A stretch of DNA of 38,907 bases from Puniceicoccales bacterium (GCA_031284165.1 JAITAK010000033.1:1-38907); one strand, 5' to 3'; positions 9,786-20,786 are shown, numbered from the stretch's first letter. Notes: generated by a model from the letters alone, not told the origin. Numbers and translations are program-made.

Positions 9786-10808
9786 ATGAAGGTGCTTGTA
9801 ACCGGTGGTGGTGGATTTTTAGGTTGCCACATTATCGAATTACTTCAAAAGCGTGGCATAAGCGTTCGTGCGATAGGTCGCAAGAAGCAACCGGTCCTTG
9901 AATCGCGAGAGGTAGAATTTTTCAGAGGGGATATTTCATTTAAAGACGACGCCGACCGGGCAGTTCATGGCGTTGATGGTGTTTTCCACGTTGCTGGTAG
10001 AACGCGAATTGATATGAACTACCAAGCCTATTATAACACACATGTTGTCGGTACTCAAAATATTATTCGCGCTTGTAAACATTTTGGCGTTCCCAAATTA
10101 GTTTTCACCAGCACACCGGCAGTAGTTTTCAATGGTCAAGATCTCTCGGGGGCGGACGAATCGCTACCATGTCAAACTCATTACCATTGGTACTATACTC
10201 AAACGAAAGCGTTAGCAGAGCAATATGTCTTGGAGCACAATTCCCCAGAATTGAGGACCGTAGCCATACGCCCTCATTTATTATTAGGAACCGGCGATCC
10301 TCACTTAATGCCTAAAATTCTGCAGCGCGCTCAAAAAGGAAATTTAAAAATTATCGGCGAAGGTAACAATCAGGTCGACATTACCTTTGTGAGCAATGCA
10401 GCTCATGCCCATATATTAGCATGGGATGCCCTGGAAACGGGAAAAGCCTGTGGTAAGGCTTACTTTATCGGTCAGGAAAAACCCATCGTTTTATGGGAAT
10501 TTATTAATTATATTCTGAGTAAGCTGAATTTACCTATCGTCGAAAAAAAAGTTGATTTCCATAAAGCGTATCGATGGGGCAGTTTAATGGAAATTATTTA
10601 CAAGCGCTTTCATCCCAATGGCATTCCTCCAATGACACGCGCTTTAGCGGTGGCGTTGAGTAAGGATCACTATTTTTCCCATGAACACGCCCACAAAGAT
10701 TTAGGCTACATACCCCAAATGACCATCGAAATGGGCCTCAATCGTTTAATTGAGACGTTGCGCCTACAAATGAAAATCTTTGGCAAACGAAACTACTCAT
10801 GGGAATAA
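9786..10808 (+). CDS. NAD(P)-dependent epimerase/3-beta-hydroxysteroid dehydrogenase-type extended SDR
   Basis: VTGGGGFLGCHI nucleotide-binding motif, YTQTK catalytic motif intact, RPHLLLGTGDPHLMPKI. Confidence 0.87.
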   Translation: MKVLVTGGGGFLGCHIIELLQKRGISVRAIGRKKQPVLESREVEFFRGDISFKDDADRAVHGVDGVFHVAGRTRIDMNYQAYYNTHVVGTQNIIRACKHFGVPKLVFTSTPAVVFNGQDLSGADESLPCQTHYHWYYTQTKALAEQYVLEHNSPELRTVAIRPHLLLGTGDPHLMPKILQRAQKGNLKIIGEGNNQVDITFVSNAAHAHILAWDALETGKACGKAYFIGQEKPIVLWEFINYILSKLNLPIVEKKVDFHKAYRWGSLMEIIYKRFHPNGIPPMTRALAVALSKDHYFSHEHAHKDLGYIPQMTIEMGLNRLIETLRLQMKIFGKRNYSWE

Positions 10809-10809
10809 C

Positions 10810-12351
10810 ATGGGAATGTTGAAAAATATATTTAGCGTTTCGCTGCTCACATTACTTTCCCGTATCTCTGGTCTATTGCGCGATATCTTCATTTTTGCTA
10901 CCTTTGGAACAAGCGAACTCAATTCGGCCTTTCTGTTCGCGTTTAATATCCCAAACTTGTTTCGCCGGTTACTCGGTGAGGGAGCCTTAACCTCTGCCTT
11001 GATTCCCGTCTTTGCTGATGAATACCACCATAAAGGCAAAAAAGCAGCCTTCGAATTACTCGACCGAGTCACTTCTCGCCTCATGCTTGTCCTATGGATA
11101 ATCGTGGGGGTAGGCATTACCTTCTGCGTCCTAGGCATTAAAAGTCAATTATTATCCCCGCGTTGGGTACGGTGTTTTGCCCTCAGTGCCGTACTTTTAC
11201 CCTACATGTTTTTTATTTGTCTTGGAGCTTTGTTCGCCGCCGTGCTGAATGTTTTCGAAAAATTTTCGCTCCATGCGAGTAATGGAATCTGGTTGAATTT
11301 AAGTATGATCATTTTCTTAGCGCTAGGATATTTTTTTCCGGAACGGTGGCGCATAGATTGCCTATGTACGGGAGTCCTTATAGGAGGAGTGATTCAGATG
11401 GTTTCTCTATGGCGAGGATTAATTCCCATGGGATGGAAATTTCATTTCAATTTGACGTCCGATACGCGTATCGGTGAAGTACAGCGCCTATTTTTCCCTG
11501 GAGTTGCTGGAGCGGCAGCCCTTCAAATCAATGCGGCATTTTCCCGTGCATTGGCCTATTTCGTGGATAGCAGTGCTGTTGCGGTATTATATTTAGCCAA
11601 TCGCTTAGTTGAATTACCATTAGGGCTTTTTGTAACGGCCATCACGGTTGTTTTGTTTCCGCGACTGTCTCGCTTGGACGCTCAGGAAGAAAAATCACTG
11701 CTGCGTGAAGAGTTTGCTCAAGGGATTGCGTTGATATTCACGACTATTTTCCCAGCCATGGTTGGCATGCTCTGCCTAGATCGAACGATCGTAGGGCTAC
11801 TCTTTCACTGGGGAAATTTCACTGAAAGAGATTTGTCTCTCGTGCTTCCCGTTTTAAGGATATGCCTCTTAGCGCTGCCATGCTATGCCTTATCGGCTTA
11901 TCTTGTTCGCGGCTATCACTGCAAAAAAAATACTATAAAACCGATGTTTATCGCAACGATTCACATTGCTGTCAATGTAATTTTAACCCTAGGACTTATG
12001 TTTTATTTTAAATCTTTGGGCATTGCCTTGGCCAATTTATTAGCGATTGCGTTTCAGACCTTTTTACTGTACAGGAATTTGGGGCAGACTTATCAGGAAT
12101 TTCGCGTTAAAATTTGGACGACCTATTTGCGAAATATCCTATTGGCTAGTTGTTCCATGGGGATAGTTGTCTTCGCATTAGACCGTGGTTTGGGCCTCTA
12201 TCTTTCCGGGAAAATGCACGATATATGGAGTGTATTGCTCAACATTCCTTTAGGTATAGGTTTATATTTCGGTTTACTTCACATTTTAAAAACTAAGGAA
12301 ATGAGAAAAAAATGGGAAGATTTTACCAAAAAAATTAATCTTGGAAAATAG
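10810..12351 (+). CDS. murJ: Lipid II flippase MurJ (track ORF starts 10780; ATG 10810 more likely)
   Basis: SLLTLLSRISGLLRDIFIFATFGTSELNSAFLFAFNIPNLFRRLLGEGALTSALIPVF. Confidence 0.94.
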   Translation: MGMLKNIFSVSLLTLLSRISGLLRDIFIFATFGTSELNSAFLFAFNIPNLFRRLLGEGALTSALIPVFADEYHHKGKKAAFELLDRVTSRLMLVLWIIVGVGITFCVLGIKSQLLSPRWVRCFALSAVLLPYMFFICLGALFAAVLNVFEKFSLHASNGIWLNLSMIIFLALGYFFPERWRIDCLCTGVLIGGVIQMVSLWRGLIPMGWKFHFNLTSDTRIGEVQRLFFPGVAGAAALQINAAFSRALAYFVDSSAVAVLYLANRLVELPLGLFVTAITVVLFPRLSRLDAQEEKSLLREEFAQGIALIFTTIFPAMVGMLCLDRTIVGLLFHWGNFTERDLSLVLPVLRICLLALPCYALSAYLVRGYHCKKNTIKPMFIATIHIAVNVILTLGLMFYFKSLGIALANLLAIAFQTFLLYRNLGQTYQEFRVKIWTTYLRNILLASCSMGIVVFALDRGLGLYLSGKMHDIWSVLLNIPLGIGLYFGLLHILKTKEMRKKWEDFTKKINLGK

Positions 12352-12407
12352 AAAAGCTTCAACATTTCAATAAAGTTAACACTAACAAACACTAACAAAT
12401 ACATATT

Positions 12408-13709
12408 ATGAACTATTTTGGTACCGATGGTATGCGAGGTAAATTTGGAATTTTCCCAATGAATGCTTCTTGTTGTCATCGCTTAGCACAGGCGGTAGAA
12501 TGTTTCTGCGGCAACCTAAAGCGAGTAATTTTGGGGCGTGATCCACGAACTTCCGGAGAAGCGATCAAGCGTTGCTTGATCACCGGATTTTCCAATGGCG
12601 TAGAAATCGTCGATGCGGGTATTATAACTTCGCCGCTGCTCTCCAAAGCGGTCAAATCTACGGCATCCGATTTTGGGTTCATGATTACGGCTTCCCATAA
12701 CCCCCCCGAAGATAATGGCATAAAAATCTTTGACGGCTTGGGCGAGAAGTTATCGCAAGAAAATGAATTGGCCATTGAAGCGTTGATGGATCAGTTTTCT
12801 GATGAAGTCCAAAATACAGGTCACAAGCTCATCTATTACCATGAGAAAGCGCATTACTCCGCAGATGATAGAATTTTTAAAGCATTTCCCAAAGTTGTCA
12901 TTGATTGCGCCAACGGCGCAGCCGTTTCGTTTGCGAAAGAGGCTTACCGCTTCCCTCAAATTGAATGGATTGGCGTCACTCCTAATGGAAGTAATATTAA
13001 CAAGTACTGCGGCAGCGAATATCCAAAGCGGTTGATTGAAACCGTTAGGAGCAGCGATGCCGATTTAGGAATCGCTCACGATGGTGATGGTGACCGCCTT
13101 CTTCTCTGCGACGCTCAAGGCAACATTTTAAGCGGTGAGGTTATTTTAGGGATCATCGCCATTGCTTTGCAGCGCATGGACCGTTTAAAAGGACAAAAAA
13201 TTGTGACGACGCTGATGGCCAATCGGGCTTTGGAATGTGAGTTAGGGAAATACGGCATCGACGTCGTTTATGCCGATGTCGGCGACCGCAACGTCACAGC
13301 CAAAATGCATATATTGGGTTGTAACTTAGGCGGAGAAAGTTCAGGACACATCATTTTTACGGATAATGCACCGACAAGCGATGGGATCCAAACAGCGCTA
13401 TTATTTCTTGAAACTGTGACTTATCTCGGGATTTCCCTTTCCAAAGCTCAAGAGCTCATTCCTTTGTGGCCCAAAAAGATAAGTAATCTTGTGGTGAATA
13501 ATAAAGTCCCTTTGGAACAGTTACCCGACTTGCAACATACGATTACTCTATTAAAGTCTTCTCTGGATACGAAAGGGAAAATTTTTATTCGTTATTCAGG
13601 AACGGAATATAAATTGCGCTTGCTCGTGGAAGCTGAAACGGAGCACTTGGTGGATGAAATTATGGGAAAATTAAAAAGTAGTATTGAAAAGTGTAAAAAA
13701 GTCATATGA
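12408..13709 (+). CDS. glmM: Phosphoglucosamine mutase
   Basis: YFGTDGMRGKFG; FMITASHNPPEDNGIKIF active-site serine loop; DGDGDRLL metal-binding loop; RYSGTEYKLRLLVE. Confidence 0.95.
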   Translation: MNYFGTDGMRGKFGIFPMNASCCHRLAQAVECFCGNLKRVILGRDPRTSGEAIKRCLITGFSNGVEIVDAGIITSPLLSKAVKSTASDFGFMITASHNPPEDNGIKIFDGLGEKLSQENELAIEALMDQFSDEVQNTGHKLIYYHEKAHYSADDRIFKAFPKVVIDCANGAAVSFAKEAYRFPQIEWIGVTPNGSNINKYCGSEYPKRLIETVRSSDADLGIAHDGDGDRLLLCDAQGNILSGEVILGIIAIALQRMDRLKGQKIVTTLMANRALECELGKYGIDVVYADVGDRNVTAKMHILGCNLGGESSGHIIFTDNAPTSDGIQTALLFLETVTYLGISLSKAQELIPLWPKKISNLVVNNKVPLEQLPDLQHTITLLKSSLDTKGKIFIRYSGTEYKLRLLVEAETEHLVDEIMGKLKSSIEKCKKVI

Positions 13710-14302
13710 TTGCTTTTGTGGATATGCTATGGCACCAGCGCTGGGTAGCTAAAGTCGATTCATTATGTCAAGCTAAAAATTGGAAATATGCGCAATTTTT
13801 ATGCCTAGAAATGCTTTACGATCACCCCAATGCCGTTGATATACGCCGAATTTTGCAGCGCGTACGTCAACATACTTTTTGTAAATCAAAATTACGACGA
13901 TGGTTATTGCTTTCAATGATTTCCTGCCGCTTTCTCTGGTATTTATGGAAGATTAAGACAAAATATCGCGAGTTCTTGAATACTTTAGAAGCACTACTCA
14001 ATATTGATCCTTACAACGGCTTTTTATTGCGCCTATCGGCGGAAATAATGGCAGGGTTTGGTTTTTGGGAAACGGTCATTTTTGCTATCGACTGTATCCC
14101 AGAAAATGAGCGCAATGACGATGATTGGTTAACTATGGGTGAAGCGTTTTCAGCTTTAGGCGATTTTCAAATGGCCATCGATATTGCCAATAAAGTATTG
14201 GTACAGTCTACCGACAATATTCGCGCTCGCGATCTTTTATGGCAGTCTTCCGTCGAACAATCTATGGAAAATAAGAATGATCAGGGCCACGCACCCTTAT
14301 AA
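13706..14302 (+). CDS. TPR-like hypothetical protein, start codon overlaps the glmM stop
   Basis: 198 aa; helical repeat segments (DPYNGFLLRLSAEIMAGFGFWETVIFAIDCIPENERND..LTMGEAFSALGDFQMAIDIANKVL); ATGA overlap suggests translational coupling. Confidence 0.6.
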   Translation: MIAFVDMLWHQRWVAKVDSLCQAKNWKYAQFLCLEMLYDHPNAVDIRRILQRVRQHTFCKSKLRRWLLLSMISCRFLWYLWKIKTKYREFLNTLEALLNIDPYNGFLLRLSAEIMAGFGFWETVIFAIDCIPENERNDDDWLTMGEAFSALGDFQMAIDIANKVLVQSTDNIRARDLLWQSSVEQSMENKNDQGHAPL

Positions 14303-14588
14303 TCTCCAATAAAGGGATTTAGATTTCGGGATCTAGATTGAAATCCTCAGTGTTTTGCGCTGAATTGCATTGTTAACAGGACTTTTTTTCATGATAAAGT
14401 TGCGGGGCCGCGAAAATGACGATTCGAGGAATCATCTTTGATTTCCTTTTTATAGCAAAGTTACGCATGCTTTGCGTGCAGTATGCATTACCATTAACTA
14501 TTGCTTCGCCGTTAAAAGAGATCACGGCTTCTCATCACTCCTTACGGATCGGGACGGAAGCCTAATCTCTACATGATCAGCTTATAAA

Positions 14589-16781
14589 CTAGCTAAATGT
14601 AACGCTAATTCCAACGACGACTAGCGAAACAATGGACATTAATTTGATTAAAATATTCAGACTGGGTCCCGCAGTGTCTTTAAAAGGATCCCCGACGGTA
14701 TCACCGATCACTGCCGCTTTATGGGCATCAGAGCCTTTACCTCCCATCGCACCTGCTTCGATATATTTTTTAGCATTGTCCCAAGCGCCTCCTGCGTTTG
14801 CCATAAAAATGGCCAATACGAATCCCGAAGATAGCGCTCCTCCCAATAGACCAACAACACCAGCAACGCCCAATAATAGTCCAACGATTATCGGCGAAAG
14901 TATCGCGACAAGCGATGGGATAAGCATTTCTTTTTGAGCAGCAAAGGTCGAAATTTTTACGCATCGGGCGTAATCGGGAATAGCTTTATTTTCCATAATT
15001 CCCGCAATTTCTCGGAACTGGCGACGAACCTCTTCGACCATAGTCGCTGCAGCACGACCTACGGCATTAATGGACAATCCGCAAAATAGAAATGCTAACA
15101 TGGTCCCAATAAACAATCCCATCAATACTTTAGGATTTAAAAGATGAATTTGATAGTAATTGACAATATCCACTAAGGTTAAAGCTTCAATGGGAATAGG
15201 ATTGCCGTTTACAATGACAAACTCCTTCTCTAAATTGAGCATACTGCCTTTAATGGCGCTAATATAGGAAGCCATCAACGCCAATGCCGTTAGGGCTGCG
15301 GAACCGATAGCGAGGCCTTTACCGGTTGCCGCTGTCGTATTGCCTAGGGCATCGAGAGCATCGGTTCGCTTACGAACTTCTTCATCGAGGCCACTCATTT
15401 CGGCATTACCTCCTGCATTATCAGCGATGGGACCATAAGCATCGGTCGCCATCGTAATTCCGAGCGTCGATAACATGCCCACAGCCGCAAGCGACACACC
15501 ATAGAGTCCCATAATGCTATTTTTATCGCCACTAAAGCCTTGCGCTACAAAGAACGCCAAAAGCGTTCCGGTGACGATAGTCAATACGGGAACTACCGAC
15601 GATAGCATTCCAATACCGATGCCGCCGATAATCACCGTTGCAGGACCAGTTTGCGATTGTTCAGCGACACAACGGGTCGGGGCGTAAGCTTGGGAGGTAT
15701 AATACTCTGATGCCTTACCAATGATTTCCCCAGCAATCAAACCTATAACGATGGCCCCCCAAATTCCCAAAGCGTTAGGAATATCCGATAGGTACAAAAC
15801 GACCCACGAAATCAATAGAATGCAAAAACTACTCACCTTGATCCCGCAACCTAGCGCACACAATAAATCCCGGCTAGAAGCGTTCTCCTTAGTTTTGACA
15901 ATTAAGATACCGACAATCGACAGTATGGCACCTAAGGCACTGATAAAGACAGGCATTAAAATGGCTTTCATCTGTAAAATACTACTACTCCGTGCAAAGG
16001 CTGAAGCCCCTAAAGCAGCTGCAGCTAAGATAGCACCTGAATAAGATTCGTATAAATCCGCACCCATACCGGCCACATCGCCTACATTATCGCCCACATT
16101 ATCCGCGATTGTTGCTGGATTTCTTGGGTCATCTTCTGGAATTCCTTTTTCGACCTTGCCTACTAAATCGGCACCAACATCGGCCGCTTTCGTAAAGATT
16201 CCTCCGCCGACACGCGCAAATAACGCTTGGAGAGAAGCACCCATCGCAAAGGTGAGCATCGTCTCCGTGATGACAATCATGCGATCATTTTGCGGCAATG
16301 AACTATCGGCAAATAAATTTAAAATTAAAAACCAAAAGGAATAATCGAGTAAGGCAAGTCCAACAACTGTTAATCCAACAACGGCACCGCTGCGAAAGGC
16401 AACGCGCAAACCGGCATTGAGCGATTTCGAAGCAGCAAACGCAGCCCGAGAAGCAGCTTGGGTCGCCGTTTGCATACCGATGAACCCCGCAAGGCCAGAA
16501 CAGATGCCCGCACTCCAAAAGGCAAAGGGTACCCATCGATTTTGTAAATGAAACTTGTAGGCTAGCAGGACTAAAAACAGCGAAATTAAAACGAAAACGG
16601 CAATGACGACGAGGTACTGTTGCTTGAGATAAGCCAGTGCCCCGCGACGCACATAAGTTGCAATTTCAATCATTCGTTTTGTTCCCGCCGGTTCCGCTTT
16701 CATCATCTTGAAAAAATACATTGCCACATAGAGGACAAATAAAGCTGTTAGCGGAACGAACCAAAAATACCATGGTACCAT
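14589..16781 (-). CDS. hppA: Membrane-bound pyrophosphate-energised proton/sodium pump
   Basis: 730 aa; [56 protein letters not shown] motif; [29 protein letters not shown]. Confidence 0.96.
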   Translation of the reverse strand: MVPWYFWFVPLTALFVLYVAMYFFKMMKAEPAGTKRMIEIATYVRRGALAYLKQQYLVVIAVFVLISLFLVLLAYKFHLQNRWVPFAFWSAGICSGLAGFIGMQTATQAASRAAFAASKSLNAGLRVAFRSGAVVGLTVVGLALLDYSFWFLILNLFADSSLPQNDRMIVITETMLTFAMGASLQALFARVGGGIFTKAADVGADLVGKVEKGIPEDDPRNPATIADNVGDNVGDVAGMGADLYESYSGAILAAAALGASAFARSSSILQMKAILMPVFISALGAILSIVGILIVKTKENASSRDLLCALGCGIKVSSFCILLISWVVLYLSDIPNALGIWGAIVIGLIAGEIIGKASEYYTSQAYAPTRCVAEQSQTGPATVIIGGIGIGMLSSVVPVLTIVTGTLLAFFVAQGFSGDKNSIMGLYGVSLAAVGMLSTLGITMATDAYGPIADNAGGNAEMSGLDEEVRKRTDALDALGNTTAATGKGLAIGSAALTALALMASYISAIKGSMLNLEKEFVIVNGNPIPIEALTLVDIVNYYQIHLLNPKVLMGLFIGTMLAFLFCGLSINAVGRAAATMVEEVRRQFREIAGIMENKAIPDYARCVKISTFAAQKEMLIPSLVAILSPIIVGLLLGVAGVVGLLGGALSSGFVLAIFMANAGGAWDNAKKYIEAGAMGGKGSDAHKAAVIGDTVGDPFKDTAGPSLNILIKLMSIVSLVVVGISVTFS

Positions 16782-16938
16782 AGAATTAAAAAATCAATTT
16801 AAAATTAGACAATCAAGCGTAAATATGATTTTCGTCAAAAATTTTTTCTATTGCGTAAAATTTCCCAAAATTCATTTAATAGTTGCTTATATTTTGGTTT
16901 TTTGTTGACTTTTGCCGAAAAATTTCCTATTTGTGACC

Positions 16939-17694
16939 TCATTCCCGAGCGAGTTTTTCTACGATCTCGCTAGAAATGTCGTAGTTGGCAAAAACGTTTT
17001 TCACGTCCTCCAAATCCTCTAAACGTTCGACCATGCGCAAAATTTTCCTTGCCGTATCCTCATCGCTGATCGTAATTGTATTATTGGGAATGTAAGCCAG
17101 TTCCAACGAATCAGGTACAATTCCTGACTTTTCCAAGGCCTGAGCTATCGCGTCGTAATCCGCAACTGCGCACAAGATTTCAAAGTACTCCTCCTCGGTC
17201 TTGAAATCTTCCGCCCCCCATTCTAAGACGATTTCCATCAGTTTATCCTCGGCAATTTTTTGGCGATCGACCATGAATTGGCCCTTGCGTTGAAAATTGA
17301 ACGCTAAAGCTCCTGGTCCTGCTAAATTACCGCCACATTTCCCGAAAGTACTGCGTACTTCTGAGACGGTACGGTTCTTATTATCCGTGGTCACTTCGAC
17401 AATCATCCCAACGCCTGCAGGCCCATAGCCCTCATAAATGAGTTCTTCAATGGTGACCCCGGGAATCTCGCCCGTTCCTTTTTGAATGGCCTTTTTGACG
17501 TTTTCTGTAGGCATATTAGCCGCCTTCGCCTTCTGAATCACTGTGCGCAAGCGAGGATTAAATTCGGGATCTTTTCCTCCATTGCGAACAGCAATCGTAA
17601 TCTCTTTACTTAAAATGCTAAACAATTTTCCCCGCTTAGCGTCTACGGCAGCCTTATGCCGTTTCGTTGTTGCCCATTTACTATGACCTGACAT
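16939..17694 (-). CDS. yebC: YebC/PmpR family (TACO1-like) protein
   Basis: MSGHSKWATTKRHKAAVDAKRGKLFSILSKEI; EGYGPAGVGMIVEVTTDNKNRTVSEVRSTFGKCGGNL. Confidence 0.96.
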   Translation of the reverse strand: MSGHSKWATTKRHKAAVDAKRGKLFSILSKEITIAVRNGGKDPEFNPRLRTVIQKAKAANMPTENVKKAIQKGTGEIPGVTIEELIYEGYGPAGVGMIVEVTTDNKNRTVSEVRSTFGKCGGNLAGPGALAFNFQRKGQFMVDRQKIAEDKLMEIVLEWGAEDFKTEEEYFEILCAVADYDAIAQALEKSGIVPDSLELAYIPNNTITISDEDTARKILRMVERLEDLEDVKNVFANYDISSEIVEKLARE

Positions 17695-17703
17695 TGCTCT
17701 CTC

Positions 17704-19473
17704 CTAGTTTTTCTTTTTTTTTAAACCTTCCCCCGAGTTTTCGATAAGTAATACATCATCGCCCTTTCTATTAAGAATCATTTGTTGGACGATCGTCAAC
17801 AAGTTTTGTGCCGTCCAATATAAAACCAGTGCTGAAGGGAAATTATAACAAAAGAAAAGACAAAAAAGAGGCATTAATTTCAGTACCCACTTCTGTGTGC
17901 CCTCTATGGAAGGGGTGGGCATAACTTTCATTTGCCATAACATGGAAGCGCCCATCATTAACGGCAATAGATTGAGCGGCAGCGTACCGATCTTACAAAC
18001 CGTGTCCGGGAGCGATAAGTCCGGAATCCAAAGAAATGGTGCAAAACGCATTTCCGCTGTCGTCCGTAAAGTGAAATATAAACCCAAAAAAATTGGAATT
18101 TGGACCAGTACGGGAAGGCATCCCATGGCTGGGTTAACACGATGATCGCGGAACAATTTTAAAGTTTCGCTCTGTAATTTTTGAGGATGATTTTTGTATT
18201 TTTCCTTAATTTTCTTCAGCGGCTCTTGTAATCGCGACATCTTGCGCGATGAACGAACTTGTGCTGTCGTTAAAGGCCAAAGGGCGAGTTTGACGATGAG
18301 CGTCAAAATGATAATCGTTATCCCCCAATTACCTACCAAAGCGTGAATGCCCTTCATCAGCAGTAACAGTAACTTGCTGACAAAACCGAAAACACCAAAC
18401 TGCATCACCAAATCCTGGTCCTTGCCAAGACGGTCGAGGAAAACGTAATCCTTAGGCCCGACGTAAAAATCGCTTTCAATAACCTTTGTTTTGCCGGCAT
18501 CAATGCAGCCCAATGGTAATTTGACACTGCCGACGACACTTTCGTTATTCCTTCCTGATGAAGCGTCAAAAACTTCCTTCGGCATCGCTACAAAACCACA
18601 GCCAGAAAGTTTAGGGGTAAAAACGCCCGCAAAGAACTGATTTTTTACGGATCCCCAAACGATCTTATCCTCCCCAGAGATCTGTTTCTTGGCAGGTGCC
18701 TTACCGAATCCCCAAAATCCGCTCTTGGCCCGGAAATCGTTCACCCTAATGAAGTGCGCTTTACGACCATCATAGTAACCAAAATTTAAGTAATCTCCCA
18801 TTATATCGCTAGCCGTTGCGGGGAAGCTCCCTAAGTCGATAAAGACCGAGCCTAAATCGTAATCCTTAGCCGATTGATTGATAAACCGTTGGGTAGTGGT
18901 AATCACATAGGGAATGTCGCTCTGAGAGAGATGATATTCCCGCTCAATGACAATGCCGTATTTCATCACTTTACGAAAGACGACACTTCGTTCCGTTTGT
19001 ACGTGAACTTCGTAGTTCTTAAGCAACAATTTATCCGCACCGTTCAATGCCAAAACTAGGGCAGGTAGAGGCATGTTTTCATTGAAAATGAAGCGTTTTT
19101 CCTGACCGCGAATGGCCGGATATTTTTTAAGGATTACGTCCTGAATTCCTGCGCCCATCGTATTGAAACGAACACTAATTTCTTCATTTTCCAAGGTTAC
19201 AAATTTCTGCTCCTTGAACGCATTCCCCACTTTCCTTTCCTTAGGGACTTCTCTAATTTCGGTGGCGATATCGTCGACGACATGAGCTAAAACATGGTCC
19301 GAATCGTGCTCACGATCTCGATCCGAAACTTCTCTATTTTCTCCACTGCGATCTTCATTCATTCGTGCAGCAACAATTTCTTCCTGTAGCTGTGAACTTT
19401 GCCAAGTCATAAGCCCAAAGGCAATGCAAAGACAAACCATTCCAATGAAAAGATTCTTTTTATCCATAAACAA
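17704..19473 (-). CDS. yidC: Membrane protein insertase YidC
   Basis: 589 aa; N-terminal TM plus large periplasmic domain; GNWGITIIILTLIVKLALWPLT and NPAMGCLPVLVQIPIFLGLYFTLRTTAEMR. Confidence 0.96.
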   Translation of the reverse strand: MFMDKKNLFIGMVCLCIAFGLMTWQSSQLQEEIVAARMNEDRSGENREVSDRDREHDSDHVLAHVVDDIATEIREVPKERKVGNAFKEQKFVTLENEEISVRFNTMGAGIQDVILKKYPAIRGQEKRFIFNENMPLPALVLALNGADKLLLKNYEVHVQTERSVVFRKVMKYGIVIEREYHLSQSDIPYVITTTQRFINQSAKDYDLGSVFIDLGSFPATASDIMGDYLNFGYYDGRKAHFIRVNDFRAKSGFWGFGKAPAKKQISGEDKIVWGSVKNQFFAGVFTPKLSGCGFVAMPKEVFDASSGRNNESVVGSVKLPLGCIDAGKTKVIESDFYVGPKDYVFLDRLGKDQDLVMQFGVFGFVSKLLLLLMKGIHALVGNWGITIIILTLIVKLALWPLTTAQVRSSRKMSRLQEPLKKIKEKYKNHPQKLQSETLKLFRDHRVNPAMGCLPVLVQIPIFLGLYFTLRTTAEMRFAPFLWIPDLSLPDTVCKIGTLPLNLLPLMMGASMLWQMKVMPTPSIEGTQKWVLKLMPLFCLFFCYNFPSALVLYWTAQNLLTIVQQMILNRKGDDVLLIENSGEGLKKKKN

Positions 19474-19579
19474 CGGTGTCCGTCACCATTGCGGATCATT
19501 CTCACATTGCAAGCCATTTATCTTTTATTAACTTTGTTTTAAATGGCTACTTCTGGGCAAAAACGAGTAACGTTGACAT

Positions 19580-20560
19580 TTGAAAACTTTTTCGTTAACT
19601 CAACGCAGAATGGAAAAATTTCGATTAAAAATTGCAACAGGATGCCTCATGGTTGTAGCGGGGAGCATGACGATAAGCGACGCAGAAATTAATCTTCCCA
19701 ATACTGATACTAAGACGAAGACGCAGACGCACGCACATCCGCAAAATGGAACGTCCTCAAGTGAAAAGCACGGTCGTTTTCCTAAAGGAAAGCGCAGGAA
19801 ATTTCATCAACAGGGTAACAAAAAAATAAAGCGAAATGTAAAGATTGTTGTCACCATCGATGGGGGTTCTGCAACGAAAAAATCTCCAATCGCTAAAAGT
19901 TTATCTCGAAAATTCGATCTGATTTACTTAGAAACGGGTGCTATTTATAGGACGATTGCTTATGTTCTCCGTAAACATAAAATGGAACCCAAAGCGGAAA
20001 ATAAACAGAAAATTGAAAAATTTTTGAGTGATGTTTCCTGGAAAATCTTGATTAAAAACAATCATGCCTGTTTTGTCATCGATGGAGAAATTTTATCCGA
20101 TAAAGAACTGCGTTCTAATCAACTCAATGCCGATGTTGCTGTCTATGCAAATCTGTTTGAATCTATCCATACACTTTGCCTGAAAATCGCACGCAAGACA
20201 CTTGACCATATTGCCATAGAAAAGTTGAATGGTTTAATTGCTGAAGGGCGAACTTGCGGCACTCAATGTTTTCCCGAAGCCGACCTAAAGTTTTGGTTCA
20301 ATGCCAGTTCAGAGGCTAAAGTTGACTTCCGCTTAAAGAAGGAAGGCGAAGTCGATGATCCTTTGAAACGGGATGAATTGGATAAAAATTGTCCCTTCGC
20401 TCCCCTTAAAGAGCCAGAAAATGCAGTTCGTATTTGGACCCATAATCGCTCGATTTCCAGAAATATTAATCTCGTTGCTTCGTTTATAGAACAAAGGTTC
20501 GATGAAAAAAGTGAACTGGCTAAAATCTCCAGTGCAGGGAAAAATACAGAGAAAAAATAA
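19580..20560 (+). CDS. Cytidylate kinase-like protein with N-terminal signal-like segment and degenerate P-loop
   Basis: Cmk-like order of motifs (VTIDGG..KSPIAKSLSRKFDLIYLETGAIYRTI; LIAEGRTCGTQCFPEADLKFWFNAS; RDELDKNCPFAPLKEPENAVRI). Preceded by ~90 aa including a hydrophobic signal-like stretch and a K/T/H-rich linker. Start may be the ATG at 19610. Confidence 0.75.
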   Translation: MKTFSLTQRRMEKFRLKIATGCLMVVAGSMTISDAEINLPNTDTKTKTQTHAHPQNGTSSSEKHGRFPKGKRRKFHQQGNKKIKRNVKIVVTIDGGSATKKSPIAKSLSRKFDLIYLETGAIYRTIAYVLRKHKMEPKAENKQKIEKFLSDVSWKILIKNNHACFVIDGEILSDKELRSNQLNADVAVYANLFESIHTLCLKIARKTLDHIAIEKLNGLIAEGRTCGTQCFPEADLKFWFNASSEAKVDFRLKKEGEVDDPLKRDELDKNCPFAPLKEPENAVRIWTHNRSISRNINLVASFIEQRFDEKSELAKISSAGKNTEKK

Positions 20561-20786
20561 GTCCAACTTACATAGCGACTGAAGTTGCGGTCACAGATCT
20601 TACAAAGAATCGACAACTCCTAGACTTGAAGTTAAAAAGTTACTTTTTAAGCGAAAATTTCGGTACCTGGCGGCTTTGTTGTCAGGTACGCATCAAATAT
20701 ATAGATATAGTGTCAATAGCACAGAAATTTTAATTTCAGCGGCGTTGAAATTACCCAAGATTTGAAATGCAACGCCATTCATCCAT

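Noticed and set aside
14303-14588. Intergenic region with several short palindromes (GATTCgagGAATC, GCATGCtttGCGTGC, GGCTTC..GAAGCC)
   Set aside because: Short imperfect repeats without U-tract or clear nesting; not enough to call an RNA or mobile-element remnant.
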